Below, in pieces: positions 1 to 9,437 of a stretch of DNA of 64,000 nt. The notes below the pieces were generated by a model. That model had not been told where the DNA came from. It was given only the letters and a program-made list of their open reading frames with translations, and ran no database searches. Numbering within the stretch: the first letter of the stretch is position 1; every line of letters begins with the position of its first letter. Both the position numbers and the translations under genes were made by a program. Location: the NCBI GenBank assembly GCA_011391125.1, contig JAABRE010000013.1:1-64000 (forward strand). Reading direction: 5' to 3'. This stretch comes from Synechococcales cyanobacterium S06 (lineage in GTDB: Bacteria; Cyanobacteriota; Cyanobacteriia; Cyanobacteriales; JAABRE01).

Positions 1-73
1 TATTCTTTAGTTCTTGATATTTCATTATTTTCGATAAATAATTACGTTTTTTGACATTATATCATTTTTTCTC

Positions 74-418
74 TCACAGTTTCGCAAGAGGTCTAATAAA
101 ATAATTCGGTTGATAATAGGTATTTTTGAGAAAATCTGTAACTAAATTTTTATGGAATTCCTCGGATTCATTTTCGTTAATATAGTAATTCCAATTAAGA
201 TGAGAACAGTTGAAAAATAGGTTCGTAGTTGCGCTTTAGCGCTTCTTAGGACTAAAGTCCAACAACAAACTAAAAACTTTTGTTTAATTTTTATTTGGAA
301 TTACTATATTAGTGAGTAATTTAGTTAAATTATTAGTAAATTTTTCGAGGTCATTTCTGCTAATTTTTACCTTAAGAAATGCCTTATTTAAGAATTTTTT
401 GGGGGTAAGTTGATTCAT
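74..418 (-). pseudogene. 5' remnant of a restriction-modification-type gene, split by a MITE
   Basis: Reading the minus strand from ATG at 418 gives MNQLTPKKFLNKAFLKVKIS, then about 18 more residues, until the MITE at 183-306. Removing the 124-bp element plus one copy of its TA duplication restores the frame, giving KLLTNI-NENESEEFHKNL and then FLKNTYYQPNYFI before a TGA at 74-76. The composite resembles the N-terminus of large cyanobacterial Eco57I-like restriction/methylase proteins, as I remember the family. Those normally continue with an NTKGRNDLVIH-type stretch; here the homology stops at about 93, where unrelated sequence (agacctcttgcgaaa on the minus strand) begins. A second insertion or deletion therefore probably removed the rest. 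No functional product is expected. The frame restoration is directly visible; the family name is from memory. Confidence 0.7.
183..306. mobile_element. MITE family A, copy 1 (124 bp, TA target duplication)
   Basis: The element has perfect 10-bp terminal inverted repeats, TAGTAATTCC and GGAATTACTA, and TA on both sides (181-182 and 307-308). Inside are the short palindrome-like words gcgctttagcgc and ggactaaagtcc. It has no coding capacity. Near-identical copies lie at 44407-44530 (same orientation) and 21460-21588 (inverted). TA duplication is typical of elements mobilised by Tc1/mariner/IS630-type transposases, so a parent transposase elsewhere in the genome is likely. Confidence 0.85.
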
Positions 419-444
419 GTTCAGCATTTTATTTGTAGGTACAA

Positions 445-477
445 AAAAATCCGATTTCGATCAGAAATCGGATTTTT
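445..477 (-). terminator. Hairpin with T-run, candidate terminator
   Basis: A 14-bp stem (aaaaatccgatttc / gaaatcggattttt) closes a 5-nt loop. Read on the minus strand it ends in a run of T, as a Rho-independent terminator should. It lies about 150 nt beyond the end of the Calx-beta gene. The same arm word, aaatccgat/atcggattt, recurs in hairpins at 10941 and 63198, so it may be a repeated element that also terminates. Confidence 0.5.
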
Positions 478-559
478 AATAGACATAAATGAATGTTTTT
501 GGAAATATCTAAGCGAAGCAAATATTTTGAAAAATATGGCTACATTCTTAGGTAGTTTA

Positions 560-617
560 AGCAGGCCTCTGGCCTGCTATAAATAATCGAGGAGTTGACT
601 TTAAGTATAGTCAACTC
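560..617 (-). terminator. Two hairpins just downstream of the Calx-beta gene
   Basis: Stem 1 is agcaggcc/ggcctgct (560-578) and stem 2 is gagttgact/agtcaactc (592-617). They follow the stop codon of the minus-strand gene at 628 by 10-70 nt. Neither has a clear T-run, so they may stabilise the mRNA 3' end rather than terminate transcription. Confidence 0.35.
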
Positions 618-627
618 AAGCAACTAT

Positions 628-3600
628 TTAAGCAAAAACAAAATCATTAGTGGTTAAAGTCAAGTTGCCATCGAGGGTGACTAATTCTTGATTATCAGAC
701 TTAAGAGTAATAATGGTTGAAGTACCAACACTGGCAATATTCAAGTCCTCAAAACTGTCTAATTGAGTGCCAAAATCACCACCAATACCAAGGACATCTT
801 CACCCTGAGCAAAGTCGGTAATGCGGTTTCCAGCAGCGGGGAAGCTTCCAGCATTCGCAATCCAGAATTGGTCTGCTCCTTCTCCTCCGGTAATGAGGTT
901 GTCGCCACCAGTACCAACGAAGAATTTGTCGTCTCCGTCACCACCGATGAGGCGATCGCCTGCACCTAAAGTAAAGGTATCATTACCATTACCACCGTAA
1001 ACTCGATTACCTCCTCGGCTCTCGTTGCTAAAGAGTTCATCGTTACCTTCACCGGCGAAAACGATGTCATCTTTACCAGCGATAATCTTGTCATTACCAG
1101 TACCAGCAAAAATGCGATTATTACCAGTATTAGCGGTGGAAGTATCAACCAAGTCATCACCTGCACCAACAAAAGTTAAGGTATTATCACCCTCAAAACC
1201 GGAGATACCGACTTCAAGTGTATCAGGGTTAATACCACCAAAAACATTGGTGGCAGTGGGGACAGGAACTTCCTCATTATCAGCAATAGTCACGGTAGCC
1301 GAAGTGGTTGTACCCAAGTCATAGCTAGTACCATCGACTAAGGTCAGACGAACAGTTTCATTACCTTCGACGAGGGTATCATCGATGGGTTTAACCTCAA
1401 TGGTAGCGGAAGCTGCACCTGCTGGAATAGTAACAGTAGCCGGAATTTCGGTATAGTCAGTGCCATTGGTAGCTGTACCAGCGATGGTATAGGTAACCTC
1501 CTGAGCTGCGGTGAGGTCTCCAGTACGAGTAACAGTAAATGTTCCCGTATTAGTTCCTGGTTCACTAGCTGCATCATCCGTAGCGGCGATGGTAATAATG
1601 GGGCCAGTAATAACTGGATCATTATCAGCAATATTCACCGTTGCGGAGTTAGCTTCACCCAATTCATAGCTATCACTAGCATCTAAGGTCAAACTAACAG
1701 TTTCAGTACCTTCAATGGCGGTATCATCTACGGGAGTAACCTCAATGGTAGCGGAACTTTCACCAGCAGGAATGGTAACAGTAGTAGAAATTTCGGCATA
1801 GTCATCGACATTGGTAGCTGTACCATCGATGGTATAGGTAACCTCCAGAGGAGCAGTGGTGTCTCCAGTACGAGAAACGGTAAAGCTTCCAGGAGCTTCT
1901 CCTTCTTCACTAGCTGCGTTATCAGTAGCTACGATGGTAATAACAGGGTTAATCGGATCAACCTGATCATTATCAGCAATATTCACCGTTGCGGAGTTAC
2001 TCGCACCTAAAGTATAGCTATCACTAGCATCTAAGGTCAAACTAACAGTTTCAGTACCTTCAATGGCGGTATCATCTACGGGAGTAACCTCAATGGTAGC
2101 GGAACTTTCACCAGCAGGAATGGTAACAGTAGTAGAAATTTCGGCATAGTCATCGACATTGGTAGCTGTACCATCGATGGTATAGGTAACCTCCAGAGGA
2201 GCAGTGGTGTCTCCAGTACGAGAAACGGTAAAGCTTCCAGGAGCTTCTTCTTCTTCACTAGCATTTTCTGTCGCTGCGATGGTAATAATGGGGCCTGTAA
2301 ATTCCTCATTATCAGCAATAGTTACCGTAGCTGCTTGAGCTGTGGTATCCAAGTTATAGCTATCACTAGCAGCTAAAGTCAGTTCCACAGTTTCAGGACC
2401 TTCAGCAAAGGTATCCTCTATGGGAGTAACCTCAATGGTAGCGGAAGTTTCACCTGCCGGAATGGTAACAGTCGCAGGAATTGTATAATCAGTACCATCT
2501 TCAGCTGTACCAGCGATGGTGTATTTAACTTCCAAAGCGTCTGTGAGGAATTTATCACGGGTCACGGTAAAGGTTCCTGGATCAAGTCCTTCTTCAGCTG
2601 CCTCAGCATCAGTGGCCTCAATCTTAATCATGGGCTTCTCAAGTTGATCATTATCAGCAATAGTTACCGTAGCTGATTTATCTGCACCCAAGTCATAGGT
2701 TTGTAGATCGACTAAGTTTAGTTTGACAGTTTCAGGACCTTCAGCAAGGGGAAAATCCTGTTTGGGAGTAATATCAATGGTAGCGGAAGCAGAACCTGCC
2801 GGAATGGTAACGGTAAGAGGAATCTCGGTATAGTCAGTACCATTAACAGCTGAACTTGAGCCATCGATGGTGTATTGAACTTCCAGAGCAGCGGTGAGGT
2901 CGCCTTGACGAGTAACGGTAAATTGTCCTACTTTACCAGCTTCACTTGCATTTGGCTCTGTAGCTGCAATAGAAACAAGGATAGGATCATTATCCAAAAT
3001 ATTTACCGTAGCTGATTGAGTTCCTGAATCAGGATTCAAGTCATAGTTAGGATTTTGGTTATCAGTTAAGGTCAAAACGACAGTTTCAGTTGCTTCGGTC
3101 ACCTTATCATCTTTAGGCTTAACATCAATTGTATATGTAGTCAGCCCAGCAGGAATGGTAATGGTAGTATCAACAATTTGGGTATAATCCGTGTCACCAG
3201 TTCCCACAGCTGTACCACCGATGGTATAGGTAACATCAAGAGCGTTAGTGGTGTCTCCGGTACGGGTAATGGTAAATTGTCCGGGGTCAGTTCCCTGTTC
3301 ACTAGCATTAACATCATTGGCAGCAACAGTAACGATGTTAGGATCATTATCCGCAATATTGACAGTAGCGTTAGTAGTTGCACCCAAGCCATAGCTAGTA
3401 CCACCATCAACCAACGTCAGAAGGACAGTTTCACCAGTTTCTGTATCCTTATCATCGATGGGCTTAATTTCAATGGTAGCGGAAGCAGCACCTGCGGGAA
3501 TGGTAACAGTAACAGGAATTTGGTTATAGTCAGTGCCATTGGTAGCTGTACCGGCGATGGTATAGGTAACATCCAGAGCGTTAGTGGTGTTTCCGGTACG

Positions 3601-5421
3601 AGTAACGGTAAATGTTCCTGGATCTGTTCCCAGTTCAAGTGCTTTAGGATCCGTGGCTACAATAGTAACGAGAGTAAGCTCATTATCAGCAATATTTACG
3701 GTGGCTGAATTCATTTGTTCCTCTGGTTTAGCTGGATCCAGGGGCTTCAGGTCATAGTTAGCACCATCGGCTAAGGTAACAATGACAGTTTCATTACTTT
3801 CGGAGCTAGCATCATCTATGGGCTTAACGTCAACAGTAGCGGAAGTTTCATCCTTTTTAATTACAACGGTGAAAGTTTTAGGTTTGTCTGCAACTGCTGT
3901 ACCAGTTTGTTTATAGTCCGTATCATTAATCGCTGTACCTGAAATGTCATAAGTCACTGTCAGATCTGCACTGAGGTCGCCAATACGGGTAATGGTAAAT
4001 TGTCCGGGGTCAGTTCCCTGTTCACTAGCATTAGCATCGTTAGCCACAATAGTAACAATGTTAGTATCATCATCGGCAATCTTTACTGTCGCTGATTTAA
4101 CTGTACCTAAGTCATATTCAGCATTATTACTGTCGGTTAAGGTGAAAATGACATTTTCACCAAGTTCGGCGATGGTATCATTTATGGTAGTAATGTCAAT
4201 GGTAGTGGAAGTTTCATTCGCAGGAATAATAACTTCATAGGGAATGTCAAATTTGGTATAGTCCTTGCCATTTTCGGCTGTACCACCGATGGTATATGTC
4301 ACGGTGAGAGGTTCAGCTAGAGCAGCGGGATCTACGTTACGGGTAACAGTAAATTGTCCAGCAGCTCCCCCTTCCCGAGCGTTCTCCTTATCCTTTGTTG
4401 CTTCAATAGTAACTAGAGGAAAATTATTATCAGCAATATTTACTGTAGCTGAAGCCAATGCATCCAAATTATAATCAACACCATCAGTTAAGGTCAGAGT
4501 GACGGATTCATTATTTTCATCATTATCCGCATCAATGATGGGAGTAACGTTAATGGTAGTAGTAGCTACACCGGCAAGAAAGTTAACTAAAGTAGGAATT
4601 TTGGTATAGTCAGTCTCATTTTCAGCTGTACCACCGATGGTATAGTTAACGGTCAGAGGAGCACTGAGGTCCCCCAGACGGGTAACGGTGAATTCTCCTA
4701 CATCTCCGCCTTCCCTGGCTTGAGACTTATCTTTGGTTGGTTCAATTTTTACTACGGGAGTTTCATTATCAGCAATATCTACAATTGCTGATTGCTCTGG
4801 TACAACTATAGTCACGTCATACTTATCACCTTCGACTAAAGTTAGAGAGACCTTTTCGCCAAGTTCTGTTTCTGTATCATTTACAGGAATAATGTTAATA
4901 TTAGCGGAAGCTGCTCCGGCGGGAATAGTAACGGTAAGAGGAATTTGTTCATAGTCAGAGCCGGCCGTAGCTGTATTATCCTTCTCGCTATATTTCAATG
5001 TTATTGTCAGATCTGTAGAGGTGTCTCCTATACGACTGACGGTAAATTGTCCTGGATTAAGTCCCTTTTCACTAGCTTGATTATCCGTTGCTTTAAGGCT
5101 AATGATGGGAAACTCATTATCAAAAATATAGGCCGTAGCTGATGATCCACCGACACCACCGACACTCAGAGTGACGGTTTCAATGGTTTCTGTTTCAGGG
5201 TTATCTTTGGGAACAAGGGGAATAAGAGCTGAAGCTATACCTGCTGGGATTGTAATGACACCATTAAGAGGATCATAGTCAGTACCATTGGTAGCTGTAC
5301 CACCGATGGTATAGTTAACGGTCAAAGGAGCGGTGAGGTCTCCGTCACGAGTAACGGTAAAAAGACCTTGATCAGATGGTTCAGTGGCAAATTGATCTGT
5401 AGCTGTAATAGTAATGGCCAT
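628..5421 (-). CDS. Calx-beta repeat / RTX calcium-binding secreted protein
   Basis: The 1597-residue protein begins with twelve consecutive Calx-beta domains of about 110-125 residues. Each runs from GxFTVTRxGD through YTIxGTAxNGTDY and ends in ATVNIADN. The last roughly 220 residues are glycine/aspartate-rich RTX-type nonapeptides (GGNGNDTF, GGDGDDKF, GGEGADQF) ending in a hydrophobic LTLTTNDFVFA tail. There is no N-terminal signal peptide, and the C-terminal RTX block is the usual signal for type I secretion. Probable role: an extracellular, calcium-stiffened adhesin or cell-surface filament. The RBS agaggt precedes the ATG. Domains 10 and 11 are almost identical in DNA over about 280 bp with a 348-bp (116-codon) offset, a sign of recent internal duplication, so repeat number may vary between strains. 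Plus-strand ORFs inside this gene are shadows. Confidence 0.9.
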   Translation of the reverse strand: MAITITATDQFATEPSDQGLFTVTRDGDLTAPLTVNYTIGGTATNGTDYDPLNGVITIPAGIASALIPLVPKDNPETETIETVTLSVGGVGGSSATAYIFDNEFPIISLKATDNQASEKGLNPGQFTVSRIGDTSTDLTITLKYSEKDNTATAGSDYEQIPLTVTIPAGAASANINIIPVNDTETELGEKVSLTLVEGDKYDVTIVVPEQSAIVDIADNETPVVKIEPTKDKSQAREGGDVGEFTVTRLGDLSAPLTVNYTIGGTAENETDYTKIPTLVNFLAGVATTTINVTPIIDADNDENNESVTLTLTDGVDYNLDALASATVNIADNNFPLVTIEATKDKENAREGGAAGQFTVTRNVDPAALAEPLTVTYTIGGTAENGKDYTKFDIPYEVIIPANETSTTIDITTINDTIAELGENVIFTLTDSNNAEYDLGTVKSATVKIADDDTNIVTIVANDANASEQGTDPGQFTITRIGDLSADLTVTYDISGTAINDTDYKQTGTAVADKPKTFTVVIKKDETSATVDVKPIDDASSESNETVIVTLADGANYDLKPLDPAKPEEQMNSATVNIADNELTLVTIVATDPKALELGTDPGTFTVTRTGNTTNALDVTYTIAGTATNGTDYNQIPVTVTIPAGAASATIEIKPIDDKDTETGETVLLTLVDGGTSYGLGATTNATVNIADNDPNIVTVAANDVNASEQGTDPGQFTITRTGDTTNALDVTYTIGGTAVGTGDTDYTQIVDTTITIPAGLTTYTIDVKPKDDKVTEATETVVLTLTDNQNPNYDLNPDSGTQSATVNILDNDPILVSIAATEPNASEAGKVGQFTVTRQGDLTAALEVQYTIDGSSSAVNGTDYTEIPLTVTIPAGSASATIDITPKQDFPLAEGPETVKLNLVDLQTYDLGADKSATVTIADNDQLEKPMIKIEATDAEAAEEGLDPGTFTVTRDKFLTDALEVKYTIAGTAEDGTDYTIPATVTIPAGETSATIEVTPIEDTFAEGPETVELTLAASDSYNLDTTAQAATVTIADNEEFTGPIITIAATENASEEEEAPGSFTVSRTGDTTAPLEVTYTIDGTATNVDDYAEISTTVTIPAGESSATIEVTPVDDTAIEGTETVSLTLDASDSYTLGASNSATVNIADNDQVDPINPVITIVATDNAASEEGEAPGSFTVSRTGDTTAPLEVTYTIDGTATNVDDYAEISTTVTIPAGESSATIEVTPVDDTAIEGTETVSLTLDASDSYELGEANSATVNIADNDPVITGPIITIAATDDAASEPGTNTGTFTVTRTGDLTAAQEVTYTIAGTATNGTDYTEIPATVTIPAGAASATIEVKPIDDTLVEGNETVRLTLVDGTSYDLGTTTSATVTIADNEEVPVPTATNVFGGINPDTLEVGISGFEGDNTLTFVGAGDDLVDTSTANTGNNRIFAGTGNDKIIAGKDDIVFAGEGNDELFSNESRGGNRVYGGNGNDTFTLGAGDRLIGGDGDDKFFVGTGGDNLITGGEGADQFWIANAGSFPAAGNRITDFAQGEDVLGIGGDFGTQLDSFEDLNIASVGTSTIITLKSDNQELVTLDGNLTLTTNDFVFA

Positions 5422-5842
5422 AATAAATAAATAAACCTCTTTTTTTCAATGTTTTAATGGGCTCGATCGCCTTTTAGTTGTTTATTTTGCGAACCAAACC
5501 TCCTTTTTGGTGGGCAAAGTCTAAGGTTGATAATTGTTATAGCATATAGAGAAAGCAGTTTAAAGCTCAATCTATCTTGATTTTTAGTGACTAAGAGACT
5601 TGGTTATCGCCCCTGGTCTATTCTAAACTCAATTAACTTAATTGGTCAAGTGATCCTTCCTAAGTTCATGACTAAAAATTTTGGCTGTCAAGTTGGGTTA
5701 AATTCGGACGAAAGCCGCCGAACCTAAATTTACAGCTTATTTTTCATCCTTTCTTAGAGTATTTAGGATATTTTTTATGGTATTTTTTAAATTCACAGAT
5801 GTCAAGTTGATTGATTATTATATTCCAATTCACGCATTTTTG
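5422..5842. other. Upstream region of the Calx-beta gene
   Basis: I find no ORF here. The spacer holds the probable 5' leader and promoter of the minus-strand Calx-beta gene. A compact hairpin region at about 5689-5745 contains ggacgaaagccgccgaacc, with ttcgg/ccgaa arms and a gctgt/acagc outer pairing. I cannot assign it to a known RNA family. Confidence 0.4.
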
Positions 5843-6257
5843 TAGGGGAGGGTAGGTACAAGTTGTAGGGGAGGGTAGGTACAAGACCTATGGTTGGGGA
5901 GGGTGTTTTCATTCTGAAATTTTTCAAGTCTTAAGGGCCTTATTTAATAAGACTTTTAGCTTATTTTTCGACTTCATAAACCCAAGAATCTTTAATTTAA
6001 AAATCAATTAAAAATTCTTGAGTCCCTTTAGGAGACTTGAACTGTTAGCCTGGGACTTCAGTCCCAGGTGGGTTAATGGTTATGAGTATTAATCTCGCTC
6101 TGAAATAAATTTCAGAGCTAATAGTTAAAGTCTCCTAAAGGGACTAATATTCGGCAATTTTGGGTCGAGAATGAAAACACCCTGATGGTTGGGAAGGGTA
6201 GGTACAAGTTGTTGGGGAGGGTAAGTTGTTGGGGAGGGTAGGTACAAGACCTACCCC
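5843..6257. repeat. Tandem G-rich repeats interrupted by a MITE
   Basis: Copies of a roughly 23-bp unit (ttgtaggggagggtaggtac) occur at about 5843-5898 and again at 6185-6257, ending in the partly complementary acctacccctac. MITE family C copy 1 (5899-6184) lies within the array. No coding potential is seen. Confidence 0.7.
5899..6184. mobile_element. MITE-like element family C, copy 1
   Basis: The ends are inverted repeats, agggtgttttcattct and agaatgaaaacaccct, flanked by a possible 9-bp duplication atggttggg (5890-5898 and 6185-6193). The flank lies in a tandem array of similar sequence, so the duplication is not independent proof. Inside is a second, nested 17-bp perfect inverted repeat (agtccctttaggagact, 6021-6037, against 6129-6145) and a cctgggact/agtcccagg hairpin. 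There is no ORF. Copy 2 at 52008-52258 shares the ends but not the interior. Confidence 0.65.
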
Positions 6258-6331
6258 TACTGTTCCTTAACCTAGAATAATTGTTAATTAAGGCTTAAGA
6301 TAGTAATTTGCATTAATTTAAGGATAAGTTT

Positions 6332-7786
6332 ATGGTATCTATTCGGGAGTTACATCAACAATTAGTTAGTAAAGAAAGATCAGCAGTCGAAATTACGACG
6401 GAATATCTGCAACGCATGGAAGTTTTAGAGCCGAAACTCAAGGCTTTTTTGCGTGTTACCAAGGATGAAGCTTTGGCGCAAGCACAAAAAGTGGATGAAA
6501 AAATCGCCGCTGGGGAATCCATTGGCCTGCTTGAAGGTATCCCCATGGCAATTAAGGATAATATGTGCACTAAGGGGATTACGACAACTTGTGCTTCCCG
6601 TATTTTAGAAAATTTTGTTCCGACTTACGAGTCAACTGTAACCCAAAAACTCAAGGATGTGGGAGCAGTCATTGTGGGTAAAACCAATATGGATGAGTTC
6701 GCCATGGGTAGCTCGACGGAAAATTCAGGCTATCAAGTGACTGCAAATCCATGGGATTTAGAGAGAGTGCCTGGTGGTTCATCAGGTGGTTCCGCTGCTG
6801 CGGTTGCTTCAGGAGAGGCTGTTGTTGCTTTAGGCTCGGATACTGGTGGTTCTATTCGTCAGCCCGCTTCTCTCTGCGGTGTGGTGGGGTTAAAGCCTAC
6901 TTATGGCTTGGTTTCCCGCTTTGGTTTAGTCGCCTACGCTTCTTCTTTGGATCAAATTGGTCCTTTTTCTCAGACGGTGGAAGATTCAGCCATTTTGTTG
7001 CAGGCGATCGCCGGTTATGATGCCAAGGATTCCACCAGTTTAAAGGTGGAAATCCCTGATTATACCAAAATGCTCAAACCAGACTTTAAACCCCGAGGTA
7101 AGCTAAGAATTGGCATCATTCAAGAGACTTTTGGCGAGGGGTTGGATACCCAAGTTGATCAAAGCGTTAAAAAGGCGATCGAATTATTACAGGAACTAGG
7201 TGCTGAAATTCAAGTAATTTCTTGTCCTCGTTTCCGTTACGGGTTGCCAGCTTACTACATTATTGCGCCTTCGGAAGCTTCGGCGAATTTGGCACGTTAT
7301 GATGCGGTAAAATACGGTATTCGTAAGGATGCTGATAACTTGATGGATATGTACACGACGACTCGTGCGGCGGGTTTTGGTGCGGAGGTCAAGCGCCGCA
7401 TTATGATCGGTACTTATACTTTGTCGGCGGGTTACTACGATGCCTATTATCTCAAGGCGCAAAAAGTTCGTACTTTAATTAAACAGGATTTTGAAAATGC
7501 TTTTAATCGGGTGGATGTGCTGGTGTGTCCAACTTCGCCGACTACTGCTTTTAAAGCAGGTGAAAAAACGACTGATCCATTAAGTATGTATCTCTCAGAT
7601 TTAACCACAATTCCTGTTAATTTGGCCGGCCTTCCTGCTATTAGTATAAATTGCGGTTTTGATGATCAAGGACTACCCATTGGAATGCAATTAATTAGTA
7701 ATGTTTTGCGGGAAGATTTGTTATTCCAAGTAGCTTACGCTTATGAACAAGCAACGGAATGGCATAAACAAAAACCTGTTTTATAA
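6332..7786 (+). CDS. gatA: Asp/Glu-tRNA amidotransferase subunit A
   Basis: GatA is the amidase subunit of GatCAB, which releases ammonia from glutamine and passes it to Glu-tRNA(Gln) or Asp-tRNA(Asn). It is essential where GlnRS is absent, as in cyanobacteria. The 484-residue length is normal. The amidase signature [14 protein letters not shown] is present, and the Ser-cisSer-Lys triad can be placed at about K75 (AIKDN), S150 and S174 ([10 protein letters not shown]). An aaggat RBS precedes the ATG. gatB and gatC are not in the window, consistent with scattered gat genes in cyanobacteria. Confidence 0.97.
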   Translation: MVSIRELHQQLVSKERSAVEITTEYLQRMEVLEPKLKAFLRVTKDEALAQAQKVDEKIAAGESIGLLEGIPMAIKDNMCTKGITTTCASRILENFVPTYESTVTQKLKDVGAVIVGKTNMDEFAMGSSTENSGYQVTANPWDLERVPGGSSGGSAAAVASGEAVVALGSDTGGSIRQPASLCGVVGLKPTYGLVSRFGLVAYASSLDQIGPFSQTVEDSAILLQAIAGYDAKDSTSLKVEIPDYTKMLKPDFKPRGKLRIGIIQETFGEGLDTQVDQSVKKAIELLQELGAEIQVISCPRFRYGLPAYYIIAPSEASANLARYDAVKYGIRKDADNLMDMYTTTRAAGFGAEVKRRIMIGTYTLSAGYYDAYYLKAQKVRTLIKQDFENAFNRVDVLVCPTSPTTAFKAGEKTTDPLSMYLSDLTTIPVNLAGLPAISINCGFDDQGLPIGMQLISNVLREDLLFQVAYAYEQATEWHKQKPVL

Positions 7787-7793
7787 TTAATTA

Positions 7794-7815
7794 AGGTGGG
7801 CATTGCCCACTTTAC
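7794..7815. terminator. Inverted repeat after gatA
   Basis: The palindrome gtgggcattgcccac with short extensions follows the gatA stop. Variants of the ggtgggcaa/ttgcccacc word occur also near 15455, 51938 and 57530, so this is a dispersed extragenic palindrome that could act as a terminator. Confidence 0.4.
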
Positions 7816-7837
7816 AATGATAAGATTTTGGTAAATT

Positions 7838-8677
7838 ATGAAGTTATTGTTAATAATTTTAGGTTGTTTAGGTGCGGGTTATTTTTCTCTTTGTTTGGCC
7901 TTAAGATTGGGGCAAAATCGCTTAATTTTTAAGCCTTCTAATTACATTCAAAAAACTCCAGCTGAGTTAAATTTACCTTACGAAGATATTTATATAAAAT
8001 TATCAGAAAAGGAGTCGATTCATGGTTGGTGGATTCCAGCTCAATTTAATTCTGATCAGGTTATTTTACATTGTCATGGTAACGGTTTTAATGTTAGTTA
8101 TAATTTAGGTCAAGCGAGAATTTTTTATGAGTTAGGTTACTCGGTTTTTATTTTTGATTATCGCGGTTATGGCCTAAGTAAGGGCAATTTTCCTTCTGAA
8201 AAACAGGTCTATCAAGATGTCCAATTTGCTTGGAATTATTTAGTTAATACTCGACAAATTAAACCCGAAAATATTACGGTTTATGGCCATAGTTTGGGTG
8301 GGGCGATCGCCATTAATTTAGCGAATCATAATCAGAATATGAAAGCTTTAATTATTGAGTCTTCTTTTACTTCCATGGGTGAGATGGGTAAATATGTTGG
8401 TTATGCTAGTTGGTTTCCCCTGAAGTTAATTTTAACGCAAAAATTTGACTCGATCAATAAGCTGAAAAATATTCATATTCCTACTTTATTTATTCATGGT
8501 GAATCCGATGAAACTGTTCCTAGTTGGATGAGTGAAAAGTTATATGAAACTGCTAATGAACCACGAGAATTATTTTTAGTTTCTGAGGCCGATCATAATA
8601 ATGTAGCAACGGTTAGTGGCCTTGAATATTTGGATATTGTCCAAGATTTTGTTAAGTTATTAACTGCGAAAAAGTAA
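7838..8677 (+). CDS. Membrane-anchored alpha/beta hydrolase
   Basis: This 279-residue serine-hydrolase-fold protein has an N-terminal hydrophobic anchor (LLLIILGCLGAGYFSLCLAL), an oxyanion HCHGNG-type turn, the nucleophile elbow GHSLGG, an acidic residue in GESDETVP and the catalytic His in EADHNN. It resembles the BEM46/YfhR-like branch of S33-type hydrolases. The substrate is unknown, and it probably acts at the membrane. The next gene starts 18 nt downstream and is also a hydrolase but of a different family; the two are probably co-transcribed. Confidence 0.85.
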   Translation: MKLLLIILGCLGAGYFSLCLALRLGQNRLIFKPSNYIQKTPAELNLPYEDIYIKLSEKESIHGWWIPAQFNSDQVILHCHGNGFNVSYNLGQARIFYELGYSVFIFDYRGYGLSKGNFPSEKQVYQDVQFAWNYLVNTRQIKPENITVYGHSLGGAIAINLANHNQNMKALIIESSFTSMGEMGKYVGYASWFPLKLILTQKFDSINKLKNIHIPTLFIHGESDETVPSWMSEKLYETANEPRELFLVSEADHNNVATVSGLEYLDIVQDFVKLLTAKK

Positions 8678-8695
8678 TGTAATAATGAGAAAAAA

Positions 8696-9328
8696 ATGAG
8701 TAATTTCGATTATATTTATCTTCATGGTTTTGCTTCCGGTGCTAGGTCGAATAAAGCTCAATATTTAGCTAATTTATTTCGAGAATATGACTTAAATTTA
8801 AGTGTACTTGATCTTAATCAAAATGATTTTTCCCATCTTACTATTACTCGAAAAGTAAATCATGTTGCCGATTATTTTGGGAGTCGGCCTGTTATTTTGA
8901 TTGGGTCAAGTTTGGGAGGTTTAACAGCTGCTATTTTAGCCGAAAAATACCCCGATCAAGTTAAAAAGTTGGTTCTTTTAGCCCCAGCTTTTAATTTTTT
9001 AGATCATTTTTTGCCAAAGTTAGGAAAAAATACGCTTAAACAATGGAAAAATGAGGGTTATTTAGATATTTATCATTATGTCGAAAAAAAACCAATTCCT
9101 TTACATTATCATTTTATTCTTGATGCTTATAAATATAAAAATTTTGAGTTAAAACAAGCGATTCCAACTCTAATTATCCATGGAATTAATGATGATGTAA
9201 TTCCTGTTCATTCTAGTCGAAATTATGCGAAAAATCGACCTTGGGTTAATTTAATTGAGTTAAATACTGACCATGGTTTAACTGATAAATTAACTGAAAT
9301 TGGTGGCGATATTATGAATTTTGTTTGA
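8696..9328 (+). CDS. YqiA/UPF0227-like esterase
   Basis: This 210-residue alpha/beta hydrolase has the YqiA-type start YLHGFASGARSNKAQYL, the nucleophile motif GSSLGG, Asp in GINDDVIP and His in TDHGL. All three catalytic positions are present, so it is likely an active esterase acting on small acyl esters in the cytoplasm. It is 18 nt downstream of the preceding hydrolase in the same direction. The physiological substrate cannot be read from sequence. Confidence 0.8.
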   Translation: MSNFDYIYLHGFASGARSNKAQYLANLFREYDLNLSVLDLNQNDFSHLTITRKVNHVADYFGSRPVILIGSSLGGLTAAILAEKYPDQVKKLVLLAPAFNFLDHFLPKLGKNTLKQWKNEGYLDIYHYVEKKPIPLHYHFILDAYKYKNFELKQAIPTLIIHGINDDVIPVHSSRNYAKNRPWVNLIELNTDHGLTDKLTEIGGDIMNFV

Positions 9329-9330
9329 TC

Positions 9331-9415
9331 TAGCATTTTCTGATTAAGTGTTATATACCCCCTCATCCCAAAGGGAGAGGGGGAAAAAGAGGCAAAATAT
9401 CAACTAAAAATACTA
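9331..9415. mobile_element. MITE family B, copy 1 (85 bp)
   Basis: The ends are TAGCATTTT and AAAATACTA, followed by TA. The centre is a ccccctc/gaggggg hairpin. The whole sequence matches the reverse complement of 57574-57675 apart from about 16 bp missing from the C-rich centre and a few substitutions. It fills the spacer between convergent hydrolase genes and could serve as their terminator. Confidence 0.75.
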
Positions 9416-9437
9416 TAATTCATATAAATCCGATTTC

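Noticed and set aside
759-5142. Numerous ORFs overlapping the Calx-beta gene
   Set aside because: They are out-of-frame shadows of a repetitive gene with even codon pattern; none has a credible RBS or family.
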